The notes beneath the pieces were generated by a model. It had not been told where the DNA came from and made no database searches. It saw only the letters and a list, made by a program, of their open reading frames with translations. From Thiothrix sp. UBA5583 (lineage in GTDB: Bacteria; Pseudomonadota; Gammaproteobacteria; Thiotrichales; Thiotrichaceae), in the NCBI GenBank assembly GCA_002425225.1, contig DILV01000016.1, forward strand, positions 124,001 to 188,000: 64,000 nucleotides of DNA. Reading direction: 5' to 3'. Each line of letters opens with the position of its first letter. The first letter of the stretch is position 1. A program made the translations under genes and the position numbers. This document shows positions 8,798 to 18,128 of this stretch, in pieces.

Positions 8798-10068
8798 GCC
8801 TGCTAATCCGTAACGCCCGTGCCATTGACCCCGCCAGCGGTCTGGATGGGCAACGTAACCTGCTGCTGCACAATGGGCGCATTGTCGCTATCGCAGAGGC
8901 TTCCGCTAATTTCAGTGCTGATGAGGAGATTGATGCCAGTGGTCTGTGGCTGTTCCCCGGTGGTATTGACCTGTCCGCCTGGTTGCGTGAACCCGGCCTC
9001 GACCACAAAGCCACCCTGCGCAATGAAACCCGCGCCGCAGCAGCCAGCGGCCTGACCACGCTCTGCTACCAGCCGGAACCGGGTGCCAATTTCGACACTG
9101 CTGCGCAAGTCAAACTGGTTATCGACCTCAGCCAGCGCAAAGCCGTCACCAATGTGCTGGTGGTCGGCAACCTGACCCAAGGTTTGAAAGGCGAACAGCT
9201 TAGCAATATGGGTAGCCTCAAGAAAGCCGGTTGCGTTGCCGTCACCAATGGCTGGCAGCCATTCAAGAGCCTGCAAACTCTGCGTCGGGCGATGGAATAT
9301 GCCGCCACCCACGACCTGACCGTATTTGTTTACCCGGTGGAACACGCGCTAGCCAGCGGTGGCTACATGCATGAGGGTGAAGTTTCAGCGCGTCTCGGTT
9401 TCCCTGCCATTCCGTCTGCCGCAGAAACAGTGGCGGTGGCGCAAACCTTGGCTTTGGCTAGCCATACTGGCGCACGGGTGCATTTCTGTCGTTTGTCCAC
9501 CAAGCTGAGCGTAAAACTAATCAAGCAAGGCAAGGAAAGCGGTCTGGACATCACAGCCGACGTAGCCGCGCACCAGTTGTTCCTAACCGAAATGGATGTC
9601 GCAGATTTTAACCCGCTGTGCCATGTGATGCCGCCGCTGCGTTCCAGCCGTGATCAGGATGCGCTGCGCGAAGGGCTGAAAGACGGCACCATCGACGCTA
9701 TCTGTTCCGACCATCAACCGCACGAGTTGGATGCCAAACTCGCCCCCTTCCAGCAGACCGAACCGGGCATTTCCGCGCTGGAAACTCTGTTGCCACTGAC
9801 CCTGCGACTGGTGGAAGAAGGTGTGCTGGATTTGCAGACTGCCTTGCAAAAAGTCACCAGCAACCCTGCCCGCATCATTGGCAGCGAAGCTGGACACATC
9901 CAGGTAGGCGCACCGGCTGATCTGGTGCTGTTTGACCCTGATACCCTGTGGGAACTGGATCTGAACCGCATGATCAGCGATGGCAAAAATACCCCGTTTG
10001 CAGGCTGGAGTTTCAACGGGACAGTCAAGCGTACCTTGCTGGCAGGGAAGAGCGTATTCAGTGTTTGA
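8794..10068 (+). CDS. pyrC': Inactive dihydroorotase-like subunit of the PyrB complex
   Basis: 424-residue amidohydrolase-fold protein homologous to dihydroorotase. Active enzymes carry a D-x-H-x-H-x-R metal motif on strand 1; here the segment reads [11 protein letters not shown], so both histidines are replaced (Ser and Trp). It therefore probably has no catalysis and serves as a structural partner of PyrB, as described for the Pseudomonas PyrB-PyrC' dodecamer. The late motif [13 protein letters not shown] and the C-terminal beta-sandwich ([12 protein letters not shown]) are retained. It overlaps pyrB by 4 bases and trmL by 8. A catalytic PyrC should be encoded elsewhere. Confidence 0.9.
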   Translation: MSLLIRNARAIDPASGLDGQRNLLLHNGRIVAIAEASANFSADEEIDASGLWLFPGGIDLSAWLREPGLDHKATLRNETRAAAASGLTTLCYQPEPGANFDTAAQVKLVIDLSQRKAVTNVLVVGNLTQGLKGEQLSNMGSLKKAGCVAVTNGWQPFKSLQTLRRAMEYAATHDLTVFVYPVEHALASGGYMHEGEVSARLGFPAIPSAAETVAVAQTLALASHTGARVHFCRLSTKLSVKLIKQGKESGLDITADVAAHQLFLTEMDVADFNPLCHVMPPLRSSRDQDALREGLKDGTIDAICSDHQPHELDAKLAPFQQTEPGISALETLLPLTLRLVEEGVLDLQTALQKVTSNPARIIGSEAGHIQVGAPADLVLFDPDTLWELDLNRMISDGKNTPFAGWSFNGTVKRTLLAGKSVFSV

Positions 10069-10525
10069 GATTGCCCTGTATCAACCGGAAATTCCACCAA
10101 ATACTGGTAACATCATGCGCCTGTGTGCTAATACCGGCTGCCGTTTGCACCTGATCCACCCGCTGGGCTTTTCGCTGGATGAAAAGCAGGTGCGGCGGGC
10201 TGGGATGGATTACCGTGATCTGGCGGTGGTACAGGAACATGAAAGTTTCGCCGCCTTCGCCAATGTTATGCAGAATCGGCGGGTATTTGCCCTCAGTACC
10301 AAGGCTCGCAGCACCTACAGCGAAACCGTTTTCCAGCCGGGCGATGTATTGCTATTCGGCCCTGAAACCCGTGGCTTGCCGGAAGCGTTGTTGCTCAGCC
10401 TCCCGGAAGAGTTGAAATTGCGCGTACCGATGCTGCCCGACAGCCGCAGCCTGAACCTGTCGAATACAGTAGCTGTGGTGGTTTATGAAGCCTTGCGCCA
10501 GCACGCTTTCCCGGAATTGCGGTAA
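10061..10525 (+). CDS. trmL: tRNA (cytidine/uridine-34 2'-O)-methyltransferase TrmL
   Basis: 154-residue SPOUT-class methyltransferase. TrmL methylates the wobble ribose of two leucine tRNAs. The start [20 protein letters not shown], the FGPETRGLP knot motif (about 97-105) and the C-terminal RSLNLSNTVAVVVYEALRQ are diagnostic. The GTG at 10061 gives the family length (~157) and overlaps the end of pyrC' by 8 bases. An upstream in-frame ATG (9980) would add an unrelated 27-residue head. It is the third gene of a pyrB-pyrC'-trmL-ribF series. Confidence 0.93.
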   Translation: MFEIALYQPEIPPNTGNIMRLCANTGCRLHLIHPLGFSLDEKQVRRAGMDYRDLAVVQEHESFAAFANVMQNRRVFALSTKARSTYSETVFQPGDVLLFGPETRGLPEALLLSLPEELKLRVPMLPDSRSLNLSNTVAVVVYEALRQHAFPELR

Positions 10526-10534
10526 ACTCCAGGC

Positions 10535-11458
10535 ATGAAACTGATACACCGCATTTCCCCCGCTTCACCTTCCGACCTTGGTTGCGTTGCCACCATCGGC
10601 AACTTTGATGGTTTGCACAAAGGCCACCAGGCAGTGATTCAGCATGTCGAATGGAAAGCGCAGGCTATGGGCTTGCCTGCCACCGTGATCAGCTTCGAGC
10701 CATTACCGATCGAGTTTTTCCGTTCCCCGCCCCCACCGCGCATTTATGCCCTGCGCGACAAGCTGCGCCTGTTGCAGGAGATGAATATCGACCACTTCGC
10801 CTGCCTGCATTTCAACCGACAACTGGCGAACATGGAAGCAGAAGATTTCGTGCAAACTATCCTGCTGGATGGCCTGAAAGTCCGTTATCTGGTGGTCGGC
10901 GATGATTTCCGCTTTGGCAAGGGGCGGCGTGGTGATTACCACCTGCTGCAACAGATGGGCGCAGCACATGGAATGCAGGTAGTCGATACCCCGACCTTCC
11001 TACACGACGACGAACGTGTCAGCAGCACCCGTATCCGGCTCGCCTTGAGCACAGCGGAGCTGGAACTGGCAGCGGAATTGCTGGGTAAGCCTTACCGCAT
11101 TTCCGGGCGGGTACGCCACGGCGACAAGCGCGGGCGCACCATCGGTTTCCCGACCCTCAACATGCGTGTCCCGCAATATGTGGCCTTGCGCAAGGGTGTG
11201 TATGCAGTGAAAGTCGCAGGGCTGGGTGATGAAGTGGTCTACGGCGTTGCCAATCTTGGTGCACGCCCAACCGTACATGGGCTGGAAAACCGTCTGGAAG
11301 CTCACCTGTTCGATTTCAACCAGCAGGTTTACGGCAAGCACATTTGTGTTGAACCAGTCACTTTCCTGCGCGATGAAATGAAATTCGTCTCCTTTGATGC
11401 CCTCAAAATGCAAATCGCCCGCGATGCAGTACATGCGCGGGCGATCCTCAACATTTAG
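10535..11458 (+). CDS. ribF: Bifunctional riboflavin kinase / FAD synthetase
   Basis: 307-residue enzyme that converts riboflavin to FMN and then to FAD. The N-terminal nucleotidyltransferase domain shows IGNFDGLHKGHQAV (about 22-35) and the SSTRIRLAL motif (about 160-168). The C-terminal flavokinase domain shows GRVRHGDKRGRTIGFPTLN (about 192-210) and the FLRDEMKFVSFDAL segment. Length is typical (~310). It starts 9 bases after trmL. It fits a flavoprotein-rich organism (QmoA, QmoB, Gor in this window). Confidence 0.96.
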   Translation: MKLIHRISPASPSDLGCVATIGNFDGLHKGHQAVIQHVEWKAQAMGLPATVISFEPLPIEFFRSPPPPRIYALRDKLRLLQEMNIDHFACLHFNRQLANMEAEDFVQTILLDGLKVRYLVVGDDFRFGKGRRGDYHLLQQMGAAHGMQVVDTPTFLHDDERVSSTRIRLALSTAELELAAELLGKPYRISGRVRHGDKRGRTIGFPTLNMRVPQYVALRKGVYAVKVAGLGDEVVYGVANLGARPTVHGLENRLEAHLFDFNQQVYGKHICVEPVTFLRDEMKFVSFDALKMQIARDAVHARAILNI

Positions 11459-11500
11459 CGCCCTTCATCCCCTGCGGAGAAAGGGTTGGAGAGGGGGCTA
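11459..11500. repeat. Degenerate G-rich repeat half-unit after ribF
   Basis: GCGCCCTTCATCCCCTGCGG... GGAGAGGGGGCTAA resembles one arm of the palindromic elements at 4919 and 33253 (shared TAGCCCCCTCTCC read on the other strand). It occupies almost the whole gap between the convergent ribF and fbp genes. By eye about 31 of 41 bases match a segment inside trhP at 51905-51945. Confidence 0.5.
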
Positions 11501-11511
11501 ATCGTGCGTTA

Positions 11512-12525
11512 TTACACTTCGTTGTGATACCCGGTCACGAGTTCTACCTCATTGCGTGAACCCATAACCACCGGCACACGTTGATGCAAGTCCGTTGGCT
11601 GGATTTCCATGATACGCTTGTAGGCAGTGGTAGCCATGCCGCCAGCCTGCTCGACGATGAAACCCATCGGGTTGGCTTCATACATCAGGCGCAGCTTGCC
11701 GGTTTTGCCTGCCGCTTTCATCTTGCTATCCAGCGGATAAATGAAAATACCACCACGGGTCAGGATGCGGTGAATCTCAGCCACCATCGAAGCTACCCAG
11801 CGCATGTTGAAATCCTTGCCTCGCGGGCCATCCTTGCCTGCCAGACATTCACCGATGTAACGTTGCATCGGCGCTTCCCAATAACGTTGGTTGGAAACAT
11901 TAATGGCGAATTCCTTGGTGTCAGCAGGAATTTTTACGTCTTCGCGGGTCAGCAGGAATTCGCCGCAATCCTTGTCCAGGGTAAACATGCTGACGCCATT
12001 GCCAGTGGTCAGCACCATAATGGCAGAAGGCCCGTACAGGCAATAACCGGCTGCTACCTGTTTGGTTCCTGGCTGCATGAAATCGGCCTTGCTAGGATTT
12101 TCCACGCCTTCCGGTGCTTTCATGATGGAAAAGATGGTACCGACGGAAACGTTAACATCCATGTTGGAGGAGCCATCCAGCGGGTCGAACGTCACCAGGT
12201 AGTGACCACGTGGCACACTGGCTGGCAGGTTGTACACTTCATCCATTTCCTCGGAAGCCAGCGCCGCCGTGTGACCGCGTGACAAGGCTTCGATCATCAC
12301 ATCGTTGGTGATGATGTCCATTTTCTTTTGTTCTTCACCCTGCACATTTTCAGAACCAGCAGATCCCAGTACACCGATCAGTGCGCCTTTGCTGGTCAGG
12401 GCTGCAATTTTCTTGCAAGCCAGTGCGATGTCGTTGAGAACGCAACTGAATTCGCCAGTTGCACCGCTGTGCTTACGTTGCTCTTCAAGGATGTATTGTG
12501 TCAGTGTGGTGCCAATTTGGTACAT
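11512..12525 (-). CDS. fbp: Class I fructose-1,6-bisphosphatase
   Basis: 337-residue class I FBPase, hydrolysing fructose-1,6-bisphosphate in gluconeogenesis and the Calvin cycle. The metal/phosphate motif [19 protein letters not shown] (about 114-132) and the active-site region [11 protein letters not shown] with [19 protein letters not shown] (about 258-300) are present. Length is normal (~335). It is transcribed leftwards and converges on ribF. Upstream, a minus-strand terminator hairpin (12605-12632) lies between it and any more distal promoter. In a sulfur oxidiser with possible autotrophy a Calvin-cycle role is plausible but not shown here. Confidence 0.96.
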   Translation of the reverse strand: MYQIGTTLTQYILEEQRKHSGATGEFSCVLNDIALACKKIAALTSKGALIGVLGSAGSENVQGEEQKKMDIITNDVMIEALSRGHTAALASEEMDEVYNLPASVPRGHYLVTFDPLDGSSNMDVNVSVGTIFSIMKAPEGVENPSKADFMQPGTKQVAAGYCLYGPSAIMVLTTGNGVSMFTLDKDCGEFLLTREDVKIPADTKEFAINVSNQRYWEAPMQRYIGECLAGKDGPRGKDFNMRWVASMVAEIHRILTRGGIFIYPLDSKMKAAGKTGKLRLMYEANPMGFIVEQAGGMATTAYKRIMEIQPTDLHQRVPVVMGSRNEVELVTGYHNEV

Positions 12526-12604
12526 AACCCGGATTCCATAAAATAACTGTTATCAAATCAATATAAGTCTATAATAATATTCTGATGCTCAAGGGCTTGT
12601 AAAC

Positions 12605-12632
12605 AAAAAAAAGGCGAACCCAAAGGTTCGCC
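12605..12632 (-). terminator. Orphan rho-independent terminator on the minus strand
   Basis: GGCGAACC and GGTTCGCC form a perfect 8-bp stem with a 4-base loop, and the minus-strand transcript continues into eight U residues (A8 at 12605-12612). No minus-strand protein gene lies upstream, so it may end a small RNA starting in 12640-12860, or act as a leader terminator before fbp. Confidence 0.7.
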
Positions 12633-12861
12633 AGACTTGCGAGGGAGTATATAACTTTTAAGATTTACTATGTGTGTAGTGTGTCAGTACCGGTTGGTCG
12701 CTATAATCCTTTCTCTGGTTCAAACAAAAATTGAAAAATTTTTCAAGGCCAGCCAATCTTCTGATTTTTATTTTTATTTCAGAGAGTTACATACTGGCGG
12801 TATATCCTTCGTACACCATAAGACGATATTTTTCCAAAAATACAGAATTGATTAGAACCAA
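12633..12861. promoter_or_regulatory. Non-coding region upstream of the ECF sigma gene
   Basis: AT-rich stretch without a credible protein gene; with the fbp leader it makes 336 non-coding bases. On the plus strand a TATAAT stands at 12702-12707, but its -35 partner is poor. On the minus strand TTGTTT and TATAGC, 16 bases apart, would fit a promoter about 95 bases before the terminator at 12605. Confidence 0.35.
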
Positions 12862-13494
12862 ATGAACGGTGAGAGCGACACAGAAATGGAAGGCTATCCA
12901 CAAAGCAATCCGTACCACGCCACACCACCCAGCAAATTGCCGGATGAAGTGTTACTGGAACGGATCAGTGCAGGCGACCAGCAGGCTTTCAGCCAGTTGT
13001 ACCTGCGCTACCAGCCAAAACTGGTCAGATACTGCGCAAGAGTATTACGCGATGATTTGGCACAAGCAGCCGATCTTGTGGATGAAGCCCTGTTTGATGT
13101 TTGGCGGTCGGCTGACAACTTTGCAGGCAGGTCGAAACCCTCGACGTGGATTTATTCCATTGCCCGCAACAAGGTGATTTCATGGTTACGTAAGACTTCG
13201 GAGGTCACTCTGGAGGATGAGTCCGTACTTGATGCCCTAATTGACCCAACCGCCAACCCTCACGAGGAATTGGCAATGGATGACATGAAGCAGCACTTGC
13301 TGCGGATGATGGATCAACTGACGGATGAACACCGGGAAGTACTGAGGCTGACCTATTTTGAGGATAAATCCGTCAAGGAGGTCGCTGATATACTGGAAAT
13401 TTCCGAAAACACAGTCAAGACAAGAATGTTTTACGCCCGCAAAAGAATGGCGCAACTGCTTGAAAAAGCGGGAATTGCGGGTTTTGATCTATAA
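12862..13494 (+). CDS. ECF-type RNA polymerase sigma factor
   Basis: 210-residue sigma-70 family protein with only regions 2 and 4. Region 2 spans about residues 28-115 (DQQAFSQLYLRYQPKL, then STWIYSIARNKVISWLRK); region 4 about 150-205 (LTDEHREVLRLTYFEDKS, then ISENTVKTRMFYARKRM). A 15-20 residue hydrophilic head precedes it. ATG at 12862 is used; ATG at 12886 with GGTGAGAG upstream is a fair alternative. A membrane-anchored anti-sigma candidate begins 18 bases downstream and a subtilisin-like lipoprotein follows, suggesting an envelope-stress or envelope-maintenance regulon. Subgroup not assigned. Confidence 0.92.
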   Translation: MNGESDTEMEGYPQSNPYHATPPSKLPDEVLLERISAGDQQAFSQLYLRYQPKLVRYCARVLRDDLAQAADLVDEALFDVWRSADNFAGRSKPSTWIYSIARNKVISWLRKTSEVTLEDESVLDALIDPTANPHEELAMDDMKQHLLRMMDQLTDEHREVLRLTYFEDKSVKEVADILEISENTVKTRMFYARKRMAQLLEKAGIAGFDL

Positions 13495-13512
13495 CAGCAT
13501 GTAGCGAGAACA

Positions 13513-14280
13513 ATGTTTATGAGTCGATACCAGCAGGGTGATCCTGTGGAAGAAGCAAGGCTGTTGCTTCCCTGGTATATCACCGGAAAACTGAACGAAC
13601 CGGAACGCACGCTGGTGGAGGACATGTTGCAGCAACATCCTGCCCTGAAGGAAGATTACCTGCGGGAACTGAGGATGGTTGACCTGATCCGTGCCAATGC
13701 GAGCTTGCTGGAACTGACAACAGTCGATAGCACCCAGCAGCGTCTGGACAAACTGATGAAACGCATCCAGCGTGAGGAAAATGCCTCCCCCCATGTCGCA
13801 TCTCCCCCGTTACCGCACGCACCTGAGACCCGCCCCCACAACACCTCAATAAAACCTAGCGGATTCATGGAAACCTTGCGCAAGTTTATACCTACCTTTG
13901 AGTGGCTGACACCGACCAATGCTGTGTTTGCCAGTCTGTTGCTGATCCAGGCAGGATTGGTAGGCTGGTTTGCCCATTCATCCATGGGAAAACAGCAGGA
14001 GGGCATTTACCTCAGTGCCTCCGATGTCAGCAGCGAGGTTGCCGTGCCCGCAGTCAAAGGCATGGTGCTGCTGGTGGATTTCAACGAGCAGGCTTCCATT
14101 GGGCAGGTACGTGACTTCCTCAATAAATGGAACGCTCGCATCATGGATGGCCCTGATGCCAACAATCTGTTCAAACTGGAAATCAGGAATGTCGCCCCCA
14201 CCGACCCACGTGCTGATGCGGTCTTGCAGCAAATGCAGCAAGACCCTGCACTCGTGCTGTTTGCAGGACGGGGATACTGA
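13513..14280 (+). CDS. Putative membrane anti-sigma factor
   Basis: 255-residue protein directly after the ECF sigma gene. The N-terminal ~70 residues (LLLPWYITGKLNEPERTLVE, then LREL) look like the helical anti-sigma domain that recognises ECF factors, but without the His/Cys zinc ligands of ZAS proteins. One transmembrane helix follows at about 139-156 (NAVFASLLLIQAGLVGWF). The periplasmic ~95 residues contain VDFNEQASIGQVRDFLNKWN, an alpha/beta segment resembling an ACT-like or inhibitor-like fold. The role is inferred from position and topology. A second ATG at 13519 is an alternative start. Confidence 0.78.
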   Translation: MFMSRYQQGDPVEEARLLLPWYITGKLNEPERTLVEDMLQQHPALKEDYLRELRMVDLIRANASLLELTTVDSTQQRLDKLMKRIQREENASPHVASPPLPHAPETRPHNTSIKPSGFMETLRKFIPTFEWLTPTNAVFASLLLIQAGLVGWFAHSSMGKQQEGIYLSASDVSSEVAVPAVKGMVLLVDFNEQASIGQVRDFLNKWNARIMDGPDANNLFKLEIRNVAPTDPRADAVLQQMQQDPALVLFAGRGY

Positions 14281-14352
14281 TAGCCGCCTGACGTTTTGAG
14301 CGGGATGCAGGTATACTGCGTTTGTCTTTTTATACTAAGAACGTTGATTGCT

Positions 14353-15600
14353 ATGCATTTTATTCTCTTCCGCCATTTGTTGCCGTTACTTGCCCTTCCT
14401 CTACTGGCTGCGTGCAGTTTCACGCCAGCCGAATACAAGGTAATTGGCAAAACCACCAACAACACCACTTGCCAGGTTAGCCCCCACCTGTGTATCGAGA
14501 CCCACGTTTTCCAGCGTGTGGACTACGAAAAGGATGAAATGCTCATCACCTACGACAGCGACAAGCCTGCGGAAGTCGCTGATGCCGTCCTGAAAAAATA
14601 CCGGCTGCGAGCCAAGCGCAGTGATGATCTGGGTGCGATCAAAACCACCATGATTACGGCTGCCACCAACGGTCAGGATCCGCAAGACCTGATGAAATCC
14701 ATCAAGAAAAATGAAACCGAAGTGGATGCAGCCACCAGCAATTTCTATGCGACGGCTGCGGGTGCTCCTCTTGGGGTGGTGGGCTCCATGTACCCGCTGA
14801 GCCTGACTGGTATTGGTGCTGCCCGCCAGCATACCAGCGGTAACGGGGTTGTCATTGGCATGATTGACACCCCGGTGGATATTGACCATGAATCCCTGCA
14901 TTCTGCCATTGAACGGATTGACCTGATTCCTGCTGGTGATGAAGCCAACCGCCTGCACGGTACAGAAATTGCTGGTGTCATGATCAGCCGTAATCCACGC
15001 ATTGGTATTGCCCCGGATGCCCGTCTGGTTGCCATCAGTGCGTTCAGCACCAATCCGCAAAACCCGCAGGAACGCCGCAGCAACTCCGGTCTGGTGGCAA
15101 AAGCATTGCAGATTGCGATGGACAGGGGCGTCAACGTCCTTAACCTGAGTTTTGCAGGCAAACCTGATCCGGTGGTAGACCGATTGGTGGAAGCCGCCAT
15201 GCAGCGCGGCATTACCGTGGTTGCTTCTGCCGGAAATGGCGGGCCACACGCACCAGCAGCTTACCCCGCAGCCATTCCCGGCGTTATTGCTGTCACCGCT
15301 GTGGATAAAGGCGAACAGGTATTCAACAACGCCAACCGAGGAGATTACATTGACCTGGCTGCACCGGGCGTGGGCATCCTCACCACCGCACCACGTGGGT
15401 CTTTCCATGTGTCTAGCGGCACATCACTGGCAACAGCCCATGTCAGCGGCGCGATTGCCCTGCTGAAATCCATGAATGCCGCTTTCAACCCGACGACCCT
15501 GAACCAAACTGCCATCGACTTGGGCAAGCCGGGCTATGACCCTGAGTATGGTTATGGGTTGATTAATCTTGAACGCAGCATGGCAATGACCGGGCGTTGA
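14353..15600 (+). CDS. Subtilisin-like (S8) serine protease lipoprotein
   Basis: 415-residue secreted protease. The start at 14353 gives a lipoprotein signal (MHFILFRHLLPLLALPLLAAC, Cys21). A ~130-residue prodomain-like region precedes the S8 domain. The catalytic triad is visible: Asp in GMIDTPVDIDHES (about 172), His in LHGTEIAGVM (about 202), Ser in SGTSLATAHVSGA (about 358), with the oxyanion Asn in SAGNGGPHAP (about 295). It should be active. It follows the sigma and anti-sigma genes by 72 bases and ends in a strong terminator, so the three form one unit. A role in regulated proteolysis or envelope processing is inference. Confidence 0.92.
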   Translation: MHFILFRHLLPLLALPLLAACSFTPAEYKVIGKTTNNTTCQVSPHLCIETHVFQRVDYEKDEMLITYDSDKPAEVADAVLKKYRLRAKRSDDLGAIKTTMITAATNGQDPQDLMKSIKKNETEVDAATSNFYATAAGAPLGVVGSMYPLSLTGIGAARQHTSGNGVVIGMIDTPVDIDHESLHSAIERIDLIPAGDEANRLHGTEIAGVMISRNPRIGIAPDARLVAISAFSTNPQNPQERRSNSGLVAKALQIAMDRGVNVLNLSFAGKPDPVVDRLVEAAMQRGITVVASAGNGGPHAPAAYPAAIPGVIAVTAVDKGEQVFNNANRGDYIDLAAPGVGILTTAPRGSFHVSSGTSLATAHVSGAIALLKSMNAAFNPTTLNQTAIDLGKPGYDPEYGYGLINLERSMAMTGR

Positions 15601-15631
15601 ACAATCCCGTAAAAAGTTGATCTGTAGCAAG

Positions 15632-15657
15632 AAATGCCGGGATTACCCGGCATTTTT
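15632..15657 (+). terminator. Rho-independent terminator after the S8 protease gene
   Basis: AAATGCCGGG and CCCGGCATTT pair over 10 bp around an ATTA loop, with a T-run overlapping the 3' arm. It closes the sigma/anti-sigma/protease unit. Confidence 0.88.
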
Positions 15658-15728
15658 GATTTCGCTCAAAGCTACTCTGCAAAGCTGTCACTAGGATTGC
15701 CCCATGTCTCATTTTCAGGAGCAATCCC

Positions 15729-15875
15729 ATGTCTCACTTCTTTACCAGCCTTGAAGGCATCGTGTTCATGTCAGGTTTTACCATTGTGTTCATCCTCGGC
15801 TTTCTTGGCTATCTGTTCTGGAAATTCATGAAACTTTCCAACCACAAGCCACAAGCAGGCGAAAAAACCTGGTAA
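15729..15875 (+). CDS. 48-residue single-pass membrane protein
   Basis: A short gene with start MSHFFTSLEGIVFMSG, one hydrophobic segment of about 22 residues (IVFMSGFTIVFILGFLGYLFW), and a basic, polar C-terminus (KFMKLSNHKPQAGEKTW). AGGAGC lies 7 bases before the ATG, and the reading frame is closed by a stop just before the convergent hemF. The pattern (short N-terminal amphipathic head, one helix, basic tail) recalls the small DUF3149-type membrane proteins of gammaproteobacteria, but this is a tentative comparison. It lies after a terminator, so it needs its own promoter. Confidence 0.65.
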   Translation: MSHFFTSLEGIVFMSGFTIVFILGFLGYLFWKFMKLSNHKPQAGEKTW

Positions 15876-15880
15876 ACAGC

Positions 15881-16855
<975 letters not shown>

Positions 16856-16862
16856 CTAGAGG

Positions 16863-17444
16863 TTAATACGGTTTTTCACCCACCCAGTTGCCGGGCGGGT
16901 TGTAATTGCAGACCCAAAGCTGTGCCTGATTGCCGCAAACCGTCATGCCGCACCCGACCTCCGTGGTGCTACGCCATACCATCTGGGTGTAATGCCCACA
17001 TTGCGCACCGGGACGGCAGGTATTGCCCGCATAGTTGTAATCAGCCTGTTCGCTTGCCCAGTCTTGTGCCACGCGGGTAGGCGAGATTTGTTGCACTTCG
17101 ATACGCCCATCCGACCAGCGCAATGGACTGGCCCAGTACAGGTTTTCCCCAACCTTGAGCAGGTCGGCATTGGCATGGGTGCGGTGCTGCATTTCGCAAC
17201 CGTTATGACGAGCCAGATGTTCTGCCCATTGCTGGGCATAGGCTGCCATTTGCCCCGACCAGCGCAGTGGTGCTATGCCTAGGCTCGCACGTACCTGGTT
17301 GTGGGCAGCTAACATTCCCTGCATGTTGGCAGGTTCGATGTCGGCAAACGGCGGGGGAGGAGTGACGGGTGCGGGCATGGGCATTCCGTTGGCAAGACAG
17401 GCTGTACACAACAGCCCGGCGGCAAGCGTGGCAATACGGCGCAT
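16863..17444 (-). CDS. Secreted CAP-domain (SCP/PR1) protein
   Basis: 193 residues with a Sec signal peptide (MRRIATLAAGLLCTACLANG). A Pro-rich linker precedes a CAP domain at about 44-193, with AAHNQVRASLGIAPLRWS, HYTQMVWRSTTEVGCGM (CAP1-like) and WVCNYNPPGNW (CAP2-like). Six or so cysteines in the mature part suggest disulfides, as in Pry/PR-1 proteins. Bacterial CAP proteins are extracytoplasmic with mostly unknown ligands. It starts 64 bases before hemF on the same strand, and lies 11 bases after the metallo-hydrolase gene, so the three may be co-transcribed. Confidence 0.9.
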   Translation of the reverse strand: MRRIATLAAGLLCTACLANGMPMPAPVTPPPPFADIEPANMQGMLAAHNQVRASLGIAPLRWSGQMAAYAQQWAEHLARHNGCEMQHRTHANADLLKVGENLYWASPLRWSDGRIEVQQISPTRVAQDWASEQADYNYAGNTCRPGAQCGHYTQMVWRSTTEVGCGMTVCGNQAQLWVCNYNPPGNWVGEKPY

Positions 17445-17455
17445 GGGAGCCTCAA

Positions 17456-18085
17456 CTAGCGGATGTAAGGGTTATGGCGGCGCTCCATGCCAATGTCGGT
17501 GTTGGGGCCATGCCCCGGTACGACTGTAACATCGTCACCCAGCGTCCATAGCTGCTGTTTGATAGAGTCCAGTAGTTGTTGATGGTTCCCGCCGGGGAAA
17601 TCGGTACGCCCGATCGAACCCTGAAACAGCACATCCCCGGCAAACAAGACCTTGCTGGCGCGATGGAAAAACACCACATGCCCCGGCGTGTGACCGGGTG
17701 TGTGCAGCACTTCCAGTTGTTGCTGCCCAAACGTCAGGGTATCACCGTGTTGCAGCCAGCGTTCCGGCACAAAGGCAGCGCAATGTGACAAACCGAAACG
17801 TTGCGCCTGTACTGGCAGCGCATCCAGCCAGTATTTGTCTGCTTCATGTGGCCCGCTGACCGGAATCCGGTAATACTTTGCCAATTCCAGCGTGCCGCCC
17901 ACATGATCCAGATGCGCATGGGTAAGGAATACACCAACGGGCTTGAGCTGGTGCTGTTGCACCGCCGCCATCAGTTCTGTCGCATCACCACCCGGATCGA
18001 CGAACGCACATTCCCTGGTCGCTTCACACCAGACAACACTGCAATTCTGCGCAAAAGCAGTAACAGGAATGGTTAGATATTGCAT
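17456..18085 (-). CDS. MBL-fold metallo-hydrolase, GloB/YcbL-like
   Basis: 209-residue metallo-beta-lactamase fold enzyme. The dinuclear metal motif THAHLDHVGG (about 55-64), HTPGHTPGHVVFF (about 131-143), FAGDVLF and the final VVPGHGPNTDIG are all intact. The length and absence of the C-terminal glyoxalase II domain point to the short YcbL-like type II glyoxalase group rather than GloB proper. A persulfide dioxygenase role is possible in a sulfur oxidiser but the ETHE1-specific features were not identified. It is divergent from the TauE/SafE gene with only 43 bases between. Confidence 0.88.
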   Translation of the reverse strand: MQYLTIPVTAFAQNCSVVWCEATRECAFVDPGGDATELMAAVQQHQLKPVGVFLTHAHLDHVGGTLELAKYYRIPVSGPHEADKYWLDALPVQAQRFGLSHCAAFVPERWLQHGDTLTFGQQQLEVLHTPGHTPGHVVFFHRASKVLFAGDVLFQGSIGRTDFPGGNHQQLLDSIKQQLWTLGDDVTVVPGHGPNTDIGMERRHNPYIR

Positions 18086-18128
18086 ACACTTGCCCCAAAT
18101 CCGACATTATTCAAACAGGAGATTATAC

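Noticed and set aside
17943..18128. N-terminal extension of the TauE/SafE protein
   Set aside because: It would overlap the divergent metallo-hydrolase; the GTG at 18129 has a good SD and gives the family N-terminus.
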